Source: Cephalopachus bancanus (taxonomy: Eukaryota > Chordata > Mammalia > Primates > Tarsiidae). Taken from it: DNA of 64,000 nt. The translations under genes and the position numbers were made by a program. The DNA is taken from assembly GCA_027257055.1 (NCBI GenBank), contig JAPVLO010000074.1, forward strand, positions 2,170,001 through 2,234,000, written 5' to 3'. The notes beneath the pieces were generated by a model, which was not told the DNA's origin, made no database searches, and worked only from the letters and a program-made list of their open reading frames with translations. Shown piece by piece: positions 52,191 through 63,384 of this stretch; within the stretch, counting starts at the first letter, position 1, and each line of letters starts with the position of its first letter.

Positions 52191-52757
52191 AGAAGGGGGA
52201 CCCCAGAAAGCAGAATTATCTTTTGGAAGCGGTCCCCTTGTAGTACATTCAGAATTTGCTCCTCCAGATCAAATGATCTGCCAAAGTTTTTATCTGGAAA
52301 ATTTAAGAATGTTGTATCACAATTTGCAAACGAAACATCGAGAGTTATGGCAGACAGGTGACTGGTTCTTCCACCATGACAACACATCTCAACTTACTGT
52401 GCTGAGTGTTCAGCAGTTTTTAAGCCCAAATGGCATGACTGCCATGCTCCATTCTCCCTATTTACTCAATATCACCATTAATTACTTTTTTTTGTTGTTT
52501 CTGTTGATGAAAAAAGTCCTCAAAGGGAAATGTTTTGCCCATGTGGAGAAGTGAAACAAAAAACATCATAAGCACTAAAAGATATCAAAATTGACAAGTT
52601 CAAAACCTGTTTTAAGCTGTGAAAAAAGCAGTGCAATAGGTGTATTGCATCAAATAGAGAGTACTTTGAAGGTGACAAAGTTTAAACATGTTAGAATAAA
52701 TGCACATTTTTTTAATTTCTAAAATATCTGTTTGGTTTTTTTTTGGTTCGTCTCTCA
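52191..52757 (+). mobile_element. Internally deleted mariner element, copy 2
   Basis: The start AGAAGGGGGACCCCAGAAAG lies between TA dinucleotides (52189-52190 and 52758-52759). A 93-codon open frame (52273-52554) is the C-terminal transposase: RELWQTGDWFFHHDN contains the second catalytic Asp, followed by LSVQQFL. The position of the last catalytic Asp (SPDLAPCDFF in the family as I remember it) reads NITINYFF, so it is lost. MKKVLKGKCFAHVE follows. The N-terminal part is deleted, so the element cannot encode an active transposase. Confidence 0.85.
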
Positions 52758-53055
52758 TATAACTAATCATTCAATAATGTGGAAAATGCCAAAGAAGTAA
52801 ATTGCATAGTTTGTTTTACTTTTTAAAATAACTTTTTTTATTATCAGAGAAGCAATGCAAGCACATTGAAAAAAAAAACTAGAAACTACATGCAAGCAAA
52901 AACATAAAGACATAACATTCCATCTAGAAATCACTGTGACTACCTTAGAACATATACTTCCAGATTTTTAAAATGCATCTATCTATATGCATACTTTTAA
53001 AAATCAAAACACTATTCACACTATTTTGTTACCTTTCTCTAGTCAACAATCTTCA

Positions 53056-53362
53056 GGCCAGTCTCGATGGCTCAGCCTGTAATCCCAGCACTTTGGGAAG
53101 CCTAGGCAAGTGGATTGCCTGAACCCATGGGGTTGACCAGCCCGGGCAACTTGGTGAGACCTGTCTCTCTACAATAAACAAAAAATTAGCTGTGCATGGT
53201 AGCACGCTCCTGTAGTTCCAGATACTTGGAAGGTTGATGTGGAAGGATTCCCGGTGCCCAGGTGGTCAATGCTGGGATGGCCGTGAGCATGCCACTGCAC
53301 TCCAGCCTGGGCAACAGAGTGAGACTCCAACTCAAAAGTAAAAAAAAAAAAATAAATAAAAA
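53056..53362 (+). repeat. Alu, sense
   Basis: Dimeric Alu of moderate age (CTCAGCCTGTAATCCCAGCA, later GCCACTGCACTCCAGCCTGG) with an A-rich tail ending in AAATAAATAAAAAA. No clear target duplication. Confidence 0.9.
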
Positions 53363-55348
53363 ATCTCCAATTTTCCATTTGTTAATTACTTACATGCTTT
53401 AGCTTTCAAAACATTCAAATTTCCCCGATTGTCCTAAAAATATCCTTTACAACTTGTTTGGCCAAATCAGTGTATCCAATCCAAGATTACAAGTTTAAAA
53501 GAAAATGTTATTTCCAGCTTGGTGATATGAAAAGTTTTGAAGAATTAAAGCATTTTGTTTGATCTTTGAACATTTCTTATTTATTCATTCATTCAGTAAA
53601 CATGAAATGTCTCAGCCTTTCTCAATTACAGTCTCTTGAGAAAATTAGAATCTGAAAAAAAGTTGTATGAGTGGCTGTGTTCTTAATTCTCCCAAGCAAA
53701 GTATATAGTTTTATTATTGTGGATGCACAGGAGAAAAGTCATTTTATTACATGCAGCAGATGCCTTAAGACATCAGGCTCTACTTACCTCACACAATTGT
53801 GATTGACAAAGACTAAATATGTAACAGATATTATACAACATAGTAGGTTTAAAAAGGTACGACATTTCACAATGTGAGATAATGTTGGTGGTAAAAACAA
53901 AACATGAACATGAACTTACAGGAGATATTAAACATGTGAATATTAATAAATACATACATTCAATTTGTAATTATGAAGTGAAACATAAACTGTCCAACAG
54001 AAGAAAGAAATTGAGGATGACTTGAGATTATGTGGTCAAGGCAGAGTACACTGAAGCCAGATTTTGAACTGAGCCTGTGGCCAAGGTTATGGGAAGAATA
54101 CAAGGGAAATTCCTGAAATGACAAGATGTTGAAGCTCTTTAGGCTAACTGAACATGTGGAAAAGCAGAGAGGTAGAGAGCAGAAAGGCAGCTCTCTAGAG
54201 AATAAACACATGCGGGGTCATCCTGGACTTTCGAGAACTTGTTGCGCATTATCTTTCTACCCCAGTTCCCCACCCTGCACACCATCTTCTGATATGTACT
54301 GGAAGGTTAGCTAAAACTATGAAAGCACTGATGGAGGAGAGTTCGGAAGAGTAGGAGGAGAAACTGGTCAAAACACTTAAGTCATAGATTGTAGTATGTA
54401 ACAAAAGTTAGGAATGTATATCTTTTGTTCAGTCTAAATGTTGAAAAGTTGAAAATTAAGTAGGCACAGTTAATTGAAGTCTGGGTTCATGGGAGACAAA
54501 GGTCCTTATGTTCCTCTTACCCAATGCTTAACTCGTGTGTATGGTGTTGCTTGTATATTATCAAGAGTTCTAATACTATCCTCTTTTGCTAATATGAAAC
54601 ACAGTCTCGCCATGAGTCACATGTAGAAAAATGCAATGGTTTCTGTCCTGATTTATGTAATTTATTAAATTCATGAAATGCTTTAGTTCATAATTAAAAT
54701 CTCTTCATGTTATGATACAATTTATCTTTTAAAAATTCGTAACACAACTGCTTTTTAATCACAGGACCTGGAAGTCGGTATATAAAAAATTTAAGAATGC
54801 TTTGTCCTAGATATATTTGTTGATTGGCTCTTCTCTCTTTTGTGTGTTCCTAAAATCTTCAGAATTGTTTAATTCTCTCCTATGAACTATTCTTATTTTT
54901 TAGGGTCTTTTCAGTTGTGATAGTTATTTTATACTATATTTATTACAACATTAATTACCTACTTTCATGACTTTGAATATAAATATATATATCTTTAAGT
55001 ATGAATATACATTGTGAATAAAACTGTGGGTCAACAACTAATCTTTTTTCAGATCTCATGACTCTACGCAGAGTTTAACTTCATGAGGCCACATTTTTTT
55101 GCATAAATTTATTATTGCAGTTTTTATACATTTACCCATAATAACTAACTTCAGAATTTTGGGTGGGGGAGTTAATTGTAGCACAATAATATTATGTTAG
55201 AGAAGATAATAGAGAATGTGTTGAGATAAAAATAAAACATTACTCTTTTTCAACTATGGTTTTTCTTAACACAGTATTTTCTTAGGGGTTTATCAGTGTT
55301 GTTAGTATCATGATGACCACTCTAGACTCTCAGCAGAGTTGGTGTTTA

Positions 55349-55350
<2 letters not shown>

Positions 55351-55393
<43 letters not shown>
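55351..55393 (+). repeat. (TTA)n microsatellite
   Basis: About 14 uninterrupted TTA units, 137 bases upstream of coding exon 4. Confidence 0.95.
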
Positions 55394-55530
55394 CTCCAGG
55401 GCAGTGGCTGGCACACTGTAGTAGTTCAACATATGTTAAAAGAATATATGATGAAATATTTAAAAAATTAACTAAGAAGATGTCATGCTTCATAATAAAA
55501 TGATAATTAGAATCTTGTTACATTTTAAAG

Positions 55531-55695
55531 GAGTCATAAGAATATCTTCTAAAATGGATAGAGAACTGCAAGATGAATATTGGGTAATTATTCAAGCCAA
55601 AGACATGATTGGTCAGCCTGGAGCACTGTCTGGAACAACAAGTGTATTAATTAAACTTTCAGATGTTAATGACAATAAACCTATATTTAAAGAAA
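55531..55695 (+). CDS. CDH19: Cadherin-19, coding exon 4: end of EC2 and EC2-EC3 linker
   Basis: The exon is 165 bases, phase 1 to phase 1. The acceptor (cattttaaag) has a thin pyrimidine tract, while the donor gtaagt is near consensus, the strongest of the six. It encodes the end of Gly202, residues 203-256, and one base of Ser257. MDRE (210-213) is the EC2 counterpart of the LDRE calcium motif. [18 protein letters not shown] is a hallmark stretch of type II EC2. DVNDNKP (246-252) is the calcium linker to EC3. A (TTA)n microsatellite lies 137 bases upstream of the exon. Confidence 0.95.
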
Positions 55696-55878
55696 GTAAG
55701 TAGAAAACATCTCCAGTCTTCATTATAGTGTAAATAACTGTGTTAAATATAGGCAGATGCTAGAATTTACATTCTAAAGGAACTGCACTAGCAATAGAAT
55801 TATATAAAATAAACTTGTTAGTTATAAAGTGCAATTATTTTCGTTAGTGTTAAAAATGAAATGCAAATGAAACAGTTA

Positions 55879-56748
55879 TGTATTAGTTTCTATTGTTACT
55901 GTTGCAAGTTGTCACAACCATCATAGTTTAAAACAAATTTATTATCTTAAAGAAGTCTGGTATGGATCTCATAAGGCTATGATCAAGAGATTCAGGGCTG
56001 TGTTTCTGTTGGCTCTAAAGGTAAATTCATTGCCTTGCTTATTTGATCAAATACAGTTCTCATGTTTATAGAATTAAAAAGTCTGTTTCCTTGTTGACTG
56101 TAAACTAAGGAACATCTTCAATCTCTAGGCCTTTCTTATGGTTCTTAATTTATTCCACACCTCTCAAAAATCAGCAAGTAGCGTCAAATACTTCTCACAC
56201 ATACATCTCTCTAACCCACACTTTTACTTCTTCTTTTAAGAACTCATGTAAGCCGGGCTCGGTGGCTCAGCCTGTAATCCCGCGCTTTGGGAGGCTGAGG
56301 TGAGTGGATTGCCTGACCTCGCGGGTTCGAGACCCGCCTGGGCAACTGGCGAGACCTCATCTCTACATTAAATCAAAAATTAGCCAGGCGTGGTAGCGCA
56401 CGCCTGTAGTTCCAGTTACTTGGAAGGCTGAGGGGAAGGATGGCCAGAGCCCAGCAGGTCGAGGCTGCGGTGGCTGGGAGCGGCCACTGCAGTCCAGTGT
56501 GGGTGACAGAGTGAGACTCCAACTCAAAAAAACAAAACAAACAAACAAAGCAAAACAAAACTCATGTAGTTAGTCTGGGACCAGTTGGGTAAAACAGGAT
56601 CCAGGATCATCTTTGATTCCCCAGATCAGCTGATTGGCATACTGAATTCTACCTGTAGACTTAATATCCTTTTCTTCCTCTAAATCATAAATTCATGGTT
56701 CAGGGACATTAGGACAAGAATATCTTTGCTGGGTCATTATTCTGCATA
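55879..56748 (-). repeat. MaLR (MLT1-like) LTR, antisense, split by a young Alu
   Basis: The antisense order TGTATTAGTTTCTATTGTTA, AACAAATTTATTATCTTAAA, then GGTCATTATTCTGCATATG mirrors the LTR at 27557-28052, which lies in the opposite orientation. The young Alu at 56251-56558 interrupts it. Confidence 0.75.
56251..56558 (+). repeat. Young Alu, sense, with target duplication
   Basis: Left arm starts AGCCGGGCTCGGTGGCTCAG and B-box-like GGTTCGAGACC is intact (56325-56335). AACTCATGTA flanks it exactly (56241-56250 and 56559-56568). Tail is (CAAAA)n. Confidence 0.95.
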
Positions 56749-58479
56749 TGAAAAGTAATGACTAAAAATGACTATTTGAAAAAAATTGAAGTTACAATAG
56801 CCCACCATTGTACTGATCATTTAAGTAATAAATACAAGCTAAATACAAGTACATAGATGCTTCATAAATAACTTTGTAATTCCACTAGGAGATGGAATTT
56901 CTTTTTTAGGAAATTTTCTTTCTCAGGAAATTCTTTCTTAGCTACAGAAATACATTTATAAGCACTTCCAGAAAGCATGAATAATTATCACAATAGGAAG
57001 AAAATTTAATAAGCATAGAACAAAGAAAGAAGTGGGTAAAAATTATATATAATCTATATATATTGTTAACACAGAGAAATCTATCTATAGAGACAGATTT
57101 TTATATAGATAGCAATATATAAATATATATATATATTTCCTCAACCATAGTATGATTTCTTATATATTAATTGTTGATATACAGAAATAAAATTATTTTT
57201 ATTATATTTTCTTTCCCATCCTTTCTGTGCCTAGTCCCATTTCTCAGTCAATTTAAATCATTTTCAATTTTTATGGTCCAAGCAAAATGTTACTTTCATT
57301 GATTGCTTTGTGGCAGTATGCTCAATGTATAAGCACGGGAAGTTAGCATCATAAAATTGTTTTTTCAAATCCTGCATCATCTACCATTCATTAGGTGCAT
57401 AGTCTTCAGACTGTTGACATGAATGTGTGCAAACACACAAATGCACCCACCTAAATAAAGTAAACAGTACTCAGTTTACCCAATTTATTCAAGGTTCAAG
57501 GTTATCAAATATCTTGACGATTCAAAAAATATTACAAATCTGTTTTTTAATTTTAAATTTTGTTAGATTAAAAATTTGCCATTATTATATAGATTAATGC
57601 ATCATTTCCTCTTTGGATGGAATGGATGTAAAGAGGCAGTAGTTTACACCTTCATCTCAGTGTGGTAAAAAAATGTGATGTTTATGGCTCTCTCCACATT
57701 CATGTGGCCCCTGAAGGTAACAAGATAATGTCTAATAAACTTTGAAATACAAAGAATGTTATACAATAATTGGCATATAATGTGTAGAAAATAGTTGCTG
57801 AATTTATTAATAAATCTAGTTCAAGTTTTATGCAGATAATTGTGAAATAGCAAGCCAAAGACTGGAAGTTATGATAATTCTTAAGAAAATTTGTTTAGAA
57901 AAAATGCCCTGAAGATTTTAGTATCTTACTCAGTTTAATTTTTATTTTTCCCAACTTTAACTTTTCTAATTTTTGAATAATTTAGAATATTTATAATATA
58001 TTTAATTCTTGTAGTTTCTCAGAATCATATGTAAAGATGGTTTTTGACTTTCAGTCAGATTTGAGTGTAGAACATGATGCTTGCCTTCTTAACTCTTGTT
58101 CACAGCTTCACTTGTGAGAATCTCACTGCCTTCTCAATTTATATATTCAATACATCTACCCTCTGATGTGGGCAACATTCCCTGCACTCTCAGTCAAGGA
58201 CATCTCTCAAACATCTCTTTCTCTATGTTAGCAATGTCCTTTTCTGCTTGTTCATAGCTATTAGAATCCTAACATGTTTATTTATTGTTGTTTCTTTCAT
58301 CTTAAAACCAAACAAACATTTTCTCGATGTCATTTCCATATTTAACTATATATGTTTTATGTTTTTTCTCTTAAGAGAAAATTTCTTAAACATGTTGTTA
58401 ACATTTACCCTCTCTTTATTACTCTCCTCAGACATTTTAGAATGCACTCCATTTGGGTTTCATCCGTATTACTTGACCA

Positions 58480-58960
58480 AACTGATCTGGTCATTTTCAT
58501 CAATACCTTAAGTGTAACTAAATCCAACGTCAGATCTCAGTTCTAATATCGTTTGATTTCTTGGCAGAATTTGACATGGTTAATCCCTCCTTCTTGAAAA
58601 ACACAGCCTTTTCTTCTAAATTATTAGTTTGTTTTTTTTTTTAAGTCTTTGCCTTTTCTTTTTCAACTCTATATATTTTAAATGTTGGCACATTTCTGAG
58701 GTCAAGGCTTTGACATTTCTCTCCCTTCTACATTCCTTCCTTGATGTTTTATCCAGTCATATTGTTTTACATACCATAACTTCTGTGCTGACAGCTTCCA
58801 AATATATATATATATAATATATATGCAGTCTAAACTTCTCCAATAAACTCTACAGCATAAATCTGTCTACTCAGCATCTTCATTTATATTTATTATACAC
58901 ATTTAAAAATTAATATACGCTTAACTGAGTTACTGACCTCATCTTTCCCCTCTCCTAAGC
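58480..58960 (+). mobile_element. L2 LINE remnant, reverse-transcriptase part
   Basis: Fragments such as AATTTGACATGGTTAATCCC, AATGTTGGCAC, then ACTTCTGTGCTGACAGCTTC match the L2 reverse-transcriptase region (the YADD box now reads CADS). An AT microsatellite interrupts it at about 58802. Heavily decayed. Confidence 0.55.
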
Positions 58961-60205
58961 CACTTTTTCCTAGAGTTTCCCATCTCACAAGTTTGGGTTT
59001 CATATTATTCAAGCTGAAACTTGGCTTTTTCAATACAAACACTATTGTTTGTGATGAATTAACAATCCAACTTAGATTATACTGGCCAAGTTTATGTAAA
59101 TTTCCCACCCATCCTGGATTGATTGGTTCTGCAAAAATTCCTGAAAGTTTTTGATTTTCAAAATTCTGTGACACTATTATTGTATTTTATCTACAATAAA
59201 AGCACTACTAAAATGTCACTTTCATTCTAAAAAATACCAGTAAAATATTCACAATTTTAAATTAACATTTCTTCCGCTTAAAAATTAAAATGTAAAAATG
59301 CAATCTGTGAAGTGACTTGCTCTATGCATGTAAGCTAATCAAGAATTCTGCTGAAAAAGAAATGTATTTTATGTACTTCATTTTTAAATTTCTTATGTTT
59401 CATTTATAAAATATTAACATGTATAATTATGCCATTAAACACATGTTATGTCATACATTGACATGTATGAATAGCTATTGGCACTTTAGGATACAGTGAA
59501 AATAATAATTTAAGAATAACATAGCACTTTATCAGTTTATGCAATTTACTTCTGAAAAAAAAACTCAGTAATTTGTAGTAATATCTAGGTACTTCAAATA
59601 TATCTGCTGCTCTTTTCTTACAGCCAAATTAATAGTCATCCTTGACTCCGGCATGTTTTTTCTATTACATTCACATACTAACTTTTTGAGGTCTATTCAT
59701 TTTTGCGTTTTCACTATGACTAATGTAATTCGGTCTTAGAACCTAAAAAAACACAAACTATTATACTTGGAACTCAACTGTTAGCATTGTCTTTTCCATC
59801 TTTAACTTACATGTACATTTATTGGTAACTTAGATATCAGATGTTTCTAGTAGAATTGAAAGTTTTTTTCTCCAAATTTAATTTAGAATGTTTGAAAGAT
59901 ACAATAATAATAGATCATTGATATTGAAAAGGTATATATATATAAATCATACTGTTGACAGATTTATCTAAGAAATATCTGAGAAAATGATAGATGCAAA
60001 TAAAGGATATTAGCAAAATGTTGAGATTCCAACATAACAAGTGAGAGGATACATATGGAGAAAGAAAGAGCGAAAAAGAGATTGACATTTAGGAGAAATA
60101 ACTGGGAAAGGTGGGCATGGGTTTTACTACAGATCATACATAAAGGATGCTATCGCTAGATGTTTCTTATAACTATCCAAAATATTTGAAATTTTGTTTT
60201 CAAAG

Positions 60206-60390
60206 GTTTACATCGCCTGTCTGTCTCTGAATCTGCACCTACTGGGACTTCTATAGGAACAATCATGGCATATGACAATGATATAGGAGAGAATGCAGAA
60301 ATGGATTACAGTATTGAAGAGGATGATTCACAAGCATTTGACATCATTACTAATAATGAGACCCAAGAAGGAATAGTTATATTAAAAAAG
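60206..60390 (+). CDS. CDH19: Cadherin-19, coding exon 5: EC3
   Basis: The acceptor is ttttcaaag at 60197-60205 and the donor is gtagac after AAAG (A at +5). The exon enters in phase 1 and ends in phase 0. It encodes the end of Ser257 and residues 258-318. The block AYDNDIGENAEMDYSI (278-293) contains the DxNDxGEN-type calcium ligands of EC3, and DIITNNETQEG (302-312) is the conserved strand before the next LDRE-like motif. NNET gives a sequon at N307. The reading frame is intact. Confidence 0.95.
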
Positions 60391-60925
60391 GTAGACATAT
60401 TAAAATCATTTACTATGCAGAGTAGTGCAAAATCAAATCAGAAATACGCTTTTGTGTAGCTAGTTTTTGCCTCATTTAGTAATTGAAATAACCTGTGATT
60501 TATGGATTAGGGAGGAAAGTACTTTAAAGATGAGAGAGCTAGCTGTTACAGAGCTTCTTAAACTATACATAGAAGTTTTTTTTTTTTAAATTCAACAAAG
60601 GACAGACATTTTTAAAAGATCTTAAATATCAGGGAATCAATTCAAAATTCCACGAGACATTTATGTCTAGAGAAGTATAGTTTTAATTCTACATAAAATC
60701 TATTATTTCAAAATATTGAGTAACACACGTAAGTGACAAAATATAAACAGATCTTTTATGCCTGATTATTAATTATATCAGAGGGATTCATGTACTTATA
60801 AAATAAAAACATACTGGAAGGCCACTGAGACATGCTTTGCCAAATAAAATTGAGGACTTTTTTCTAAGTAATATTTTGAATTACTGAAGCCATTTTCTTC
60901 TGTGTATGCTTGTTTTTTTTTGTAG
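60391..60925 (+). other. CDH19 intron after coding exon 5 (535 bp)
   Basis: This is a short intron without a recognised repeat. It keeps exons 5 and 6 close together, unlike the other, multi-kilobase introns. Confidence 0.85.
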
Positions 60926-61179
60926 AAAGTGGATTTTGAGAACCAAAACCAATATGGCGTTAGAGCAAAAGTTAAAAACCGTCATGTTGATGATCAGCTT
61001 ATGAAGTACCATACTGAAGCTTCCACCACTTTCATTAAGATCCAGGTGGAAGATGACGATGAACCTCCGGTTTTCCCCCTTCCATATTATGTATTTGAAG
61101 TTTTCGAAGAACTTCCACACGGATCATTTGTAGGCATGGTGTCTGCCACAGACCCAGATCATAAGAAATCTCCCATCAG
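60926..61179 (+). CDS. CDH19: Cadherin-19, coding exon 6: end of EC3 and start of EC4 (gene continues past the window)
   Basis: The acceptor is a T-rich tract ending tgtag at 60925. The donor gtatgt follows CATCAG and leaves phase 2. The exon encodes residues 319-402 and two bases of Arg403. VDFE (320-323) replaces LDRE in EC3, as is usual for this domain in type II cadherins. The EC3-EC4 linker reads EDDDEPPVF (360-368) rather than a DxNDNxP consensus. EC4 then begins (PYYVFEVFEE and ATDPDHKKSPI). I looked for the following exon (EC4 core) up to 64000 and did not see it, so the reading frame is cut by the window edge; a full-length protein is about 770 residues. Confidence 0.95.
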
Positions 61180-61309
61180 GTATGTGTTCAAGGTCAGCTT
61201 TGGGTCAATAAACGAGTAAACACAGATTACGCTACAAATAAAATTTCATAAAATATTAAACAAGAATATATCTGTATCTATATTTCTTTATATGATACTT
61301 AATGAACTT

Positions 61310-61605
61310 TTTTTTTTTTTTTTTTTTTTTTTCGAGTTGGAGTCTCACTCTGTCCCCAGACTGGAGTGCAGTGGCCGCTCCCGGCCACCGCAGCCTCGAC
61401 CTGCTGGGCTCCGGCGATCCTTCCGCCTCAGCCTTCCGAGTAGCCGGAATTACAGGCATGCGCTACCACGCCCGGCTGATTTTTTGATTTATTGTAGAGA
61501 TGAGGTCTCGCTGCCCAGGTGGGTCTCGAACCCACGGGCTCAGGCAATCCACTCACCTCAGCCTCCCAAAGGCGCGGGATTACAGGCTGAGCCACCGAGC
61601 CCGGC
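61310..61605 (-). repeat. Young Alu, antisense, close to CDH19 exon 6
   Basis: The T-tract is about 24 long, the hairpin is perfect (61371-61388), and the 17-bp duplication TGATACTTAATGAACTT flanks it exactly (61293-61309 and 61606-61622). It lies 130 bases after the exon 6 donor. Confidence 0.96.
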
Positions 61606-62299
61606 TGATACTTAATGAACTTGTAATCATTTCAACAATCAAATTTAAACCAGGAACCACAATATTGACTAACGTCTAAAAAAATATAGACGATTGAAAG
61701 CACGTGGGATAAATAGTCAATCACCAACTAAAATTCAATACAACTGATTATTTCTTAATTGGGATAAGGAGGTAACAGAAAAGAAATATATGTATTTAAG
61801 GGTCAAGTCAAAGCTAAATCAAAGCTCAAAATGTGGCTTATTTAAATACTGTTCAATTAAGATGATATTTTTGCCATCTATTAAAATAGTCTTATTTTCA
61901 CTTATTATATTGTGATTTATTTGCATCCTATTTTTTTTTGAATTTGAGGTGTAGTATTGTTGGGCAAGAAAAAAAATAACTTATTACATTTTTTTCCATC
62001 ATCTTTCCTTGCTCACCTATTTTCATTTTCACCCATCTTTCCTTGCTCACCCACAGTTCAGAAAATTACTTAAAACTGCATGTATTGATTCAGATTCTGG
62101 ATCCTAATTTGCTCTTTGGAAGCATTACAGTAGTACAGTGAAAAAGTTCAATTAAATGTTGGAAACCAAAGGATGTTTCCACTTTTTCCTATTCATAAAA
62201 GTTGCCCTCCTAAACGTAGCTATAGTTTTTACTTAGTCATAGTGATTTTAGTAATTTTATGTATGTATTTGCACACAAACCCAGTAACTCAATTCAACT

Positions 62300-62522
62300 C
62301 CCAAACTTAAGTGATCCTCCTGCATCATTCTCCCAATTAGTAGCTGGGACTGTAGATGTGTGCCACCACACCTGGTTAATCCTTTTAATATTATTTTTGT
62401 TGTAGAGACGAGTCTCACTATGCTGCCCAGTCTGGTCTTGAACTCCTGAACTCAAGCAATCCCCCTGTCTTTGCCTTCCACAGTGCAGGGATTACAGGCA
62501 TGAGTCACTGTGCCTGGCTTTT
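62300..62522 (-). repeat. Old Alu, antisense (truncated)
   Basis: Antisense Alu sequence (AGTGATCCTCCTGCATCATT, CTATGCTGCCCAGTCTGGTC, GATTACAGGCATGAGTCACT), diverged. Confidence 0.85.
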
Positions 62523-62664
62523 TTGTTTTTAAGAATTTATCTATGAACTTGTGAATTGTTTATCAGAAATTGCCAAATAACATATAATTTTAAAAAATGG
62601 TTTGATTAAGATGTTCAATATGTTATCATTTATAATAGTAAAGTGTTGGAAACTTTCTACTCTT

Positions 62665-62952
62665 TTTTTTTTTTTTTTGAGTTGGAGTCTCACTCTGTCG
62701 CCCAGACTGGAGTGCAGTGGCTGCTCCCGGCCACCGCAGCCTTGACCTGCTGGGCTCCGGCGATCCTTCCACCTCAGCCTTCCAAGTAGCCGGAATTACA
62801 GGCATGTGCTACCACGCCCGGCTGATTTTTTGATTTATTGTAGATATGAGGTCTCGCTGACCAGGCGGGTCTCGAACCCGCGGTCTCAGGCAATCCACTC
62901 ACCTCAGCCTCCCAAAGGCGCGGGATTACATGCTGAGCCACTGAGCCCGGCT
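62665..62952 (-). repeat. Young Alu, antisense, perfect target duplication
   Basis: Full length. GAAACTTTCTACTCTT flanks it exactly (62649-62664 and 62953-62968). One hairpin arm base has changed (GTGGCTG). Confidence 0.96.
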
Positions 62953-63329
62953 GAAACTTTCTACTCTTAAGGACAGAATTAAGAGAATAAATTATGATTT
63001 ATAATGATACTTATGAAGCATAGGTAGATGCATGGCATACATTTGAAGCATTATAAGAATTGGTAATTGAATGTCTATGACATGTGAAAATACTACACAT
63101 ATATTTCTTAAAGGATAAGAATGCACACAAATATTAAGAGGTTATGTGTTTTAACAACATTATCACTGGTGGCTAAATACATTTTCAATGTAAAGCATTT
63201 CAGCTAATAATTTCCACTTTTATACAAAAAATAATTACTTTTTCAAATAACTTTTGCCTATAAAGTTAATAAGTTTAAATGTTTTCACAGATGTTCTTTT
63301 ATTTAGAAATGTCTTTTAAATAAAATTGC

Positions 63330-63335
<6 letters not shown>

Positions 63336-63382
<47 letters not shown>
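63336..63382 (+). repeat. (TG)n microsatellite
   Basis: About 23 TG units followed by TATCAGA, the same seven bases that follow the (TG)n at 16971. Confidence 0.95.

Positions 63383-63384
<2 letters not shown>

Larger units (their letters stand above)
51441..55530 (+). other. CDH19 intron after coding exon 3 (4.1 kb)
   Basis: The intron contains an internally deleted mariner (52191-52757), a sense Alu (53056-53362) and a (TTA)n microsatellite near its 3' end (55351-55393). The rest (51441-52190 and 53363-55350) has no recognisable gene. Confidence 0.8.
55696..60205 (+). other. CDH19 intron after coding exon 4 (4.5 kb)
   Basis: The intron contains an antisense MaLR-like LTR (55879-56748) split by a young sense Alu, AT-rich simple sequence (57050-57140 and 58802-58825), and an L2 LINE remnant (about 58480-58960). 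The stretches 56750-58480 and 58960-60205 show nothing further. Confidence 0.8.

Noticed and set aside
55308..55493. Poly-asparagine open frame on the minus strand
   Set aside because: Produced by the (TTA)n microsatellite read as AAT codons.
34491..61179. CDH7, CDH20 or CDH11 instead of CDH19
   Set aside because: The N terminus (VPEEMNT), EC1 ([17 protein letters not shown]) and EC3 (EEDDSQAFDIITNNETQEG) match CDH19 as remembered and differ from those paralogues.
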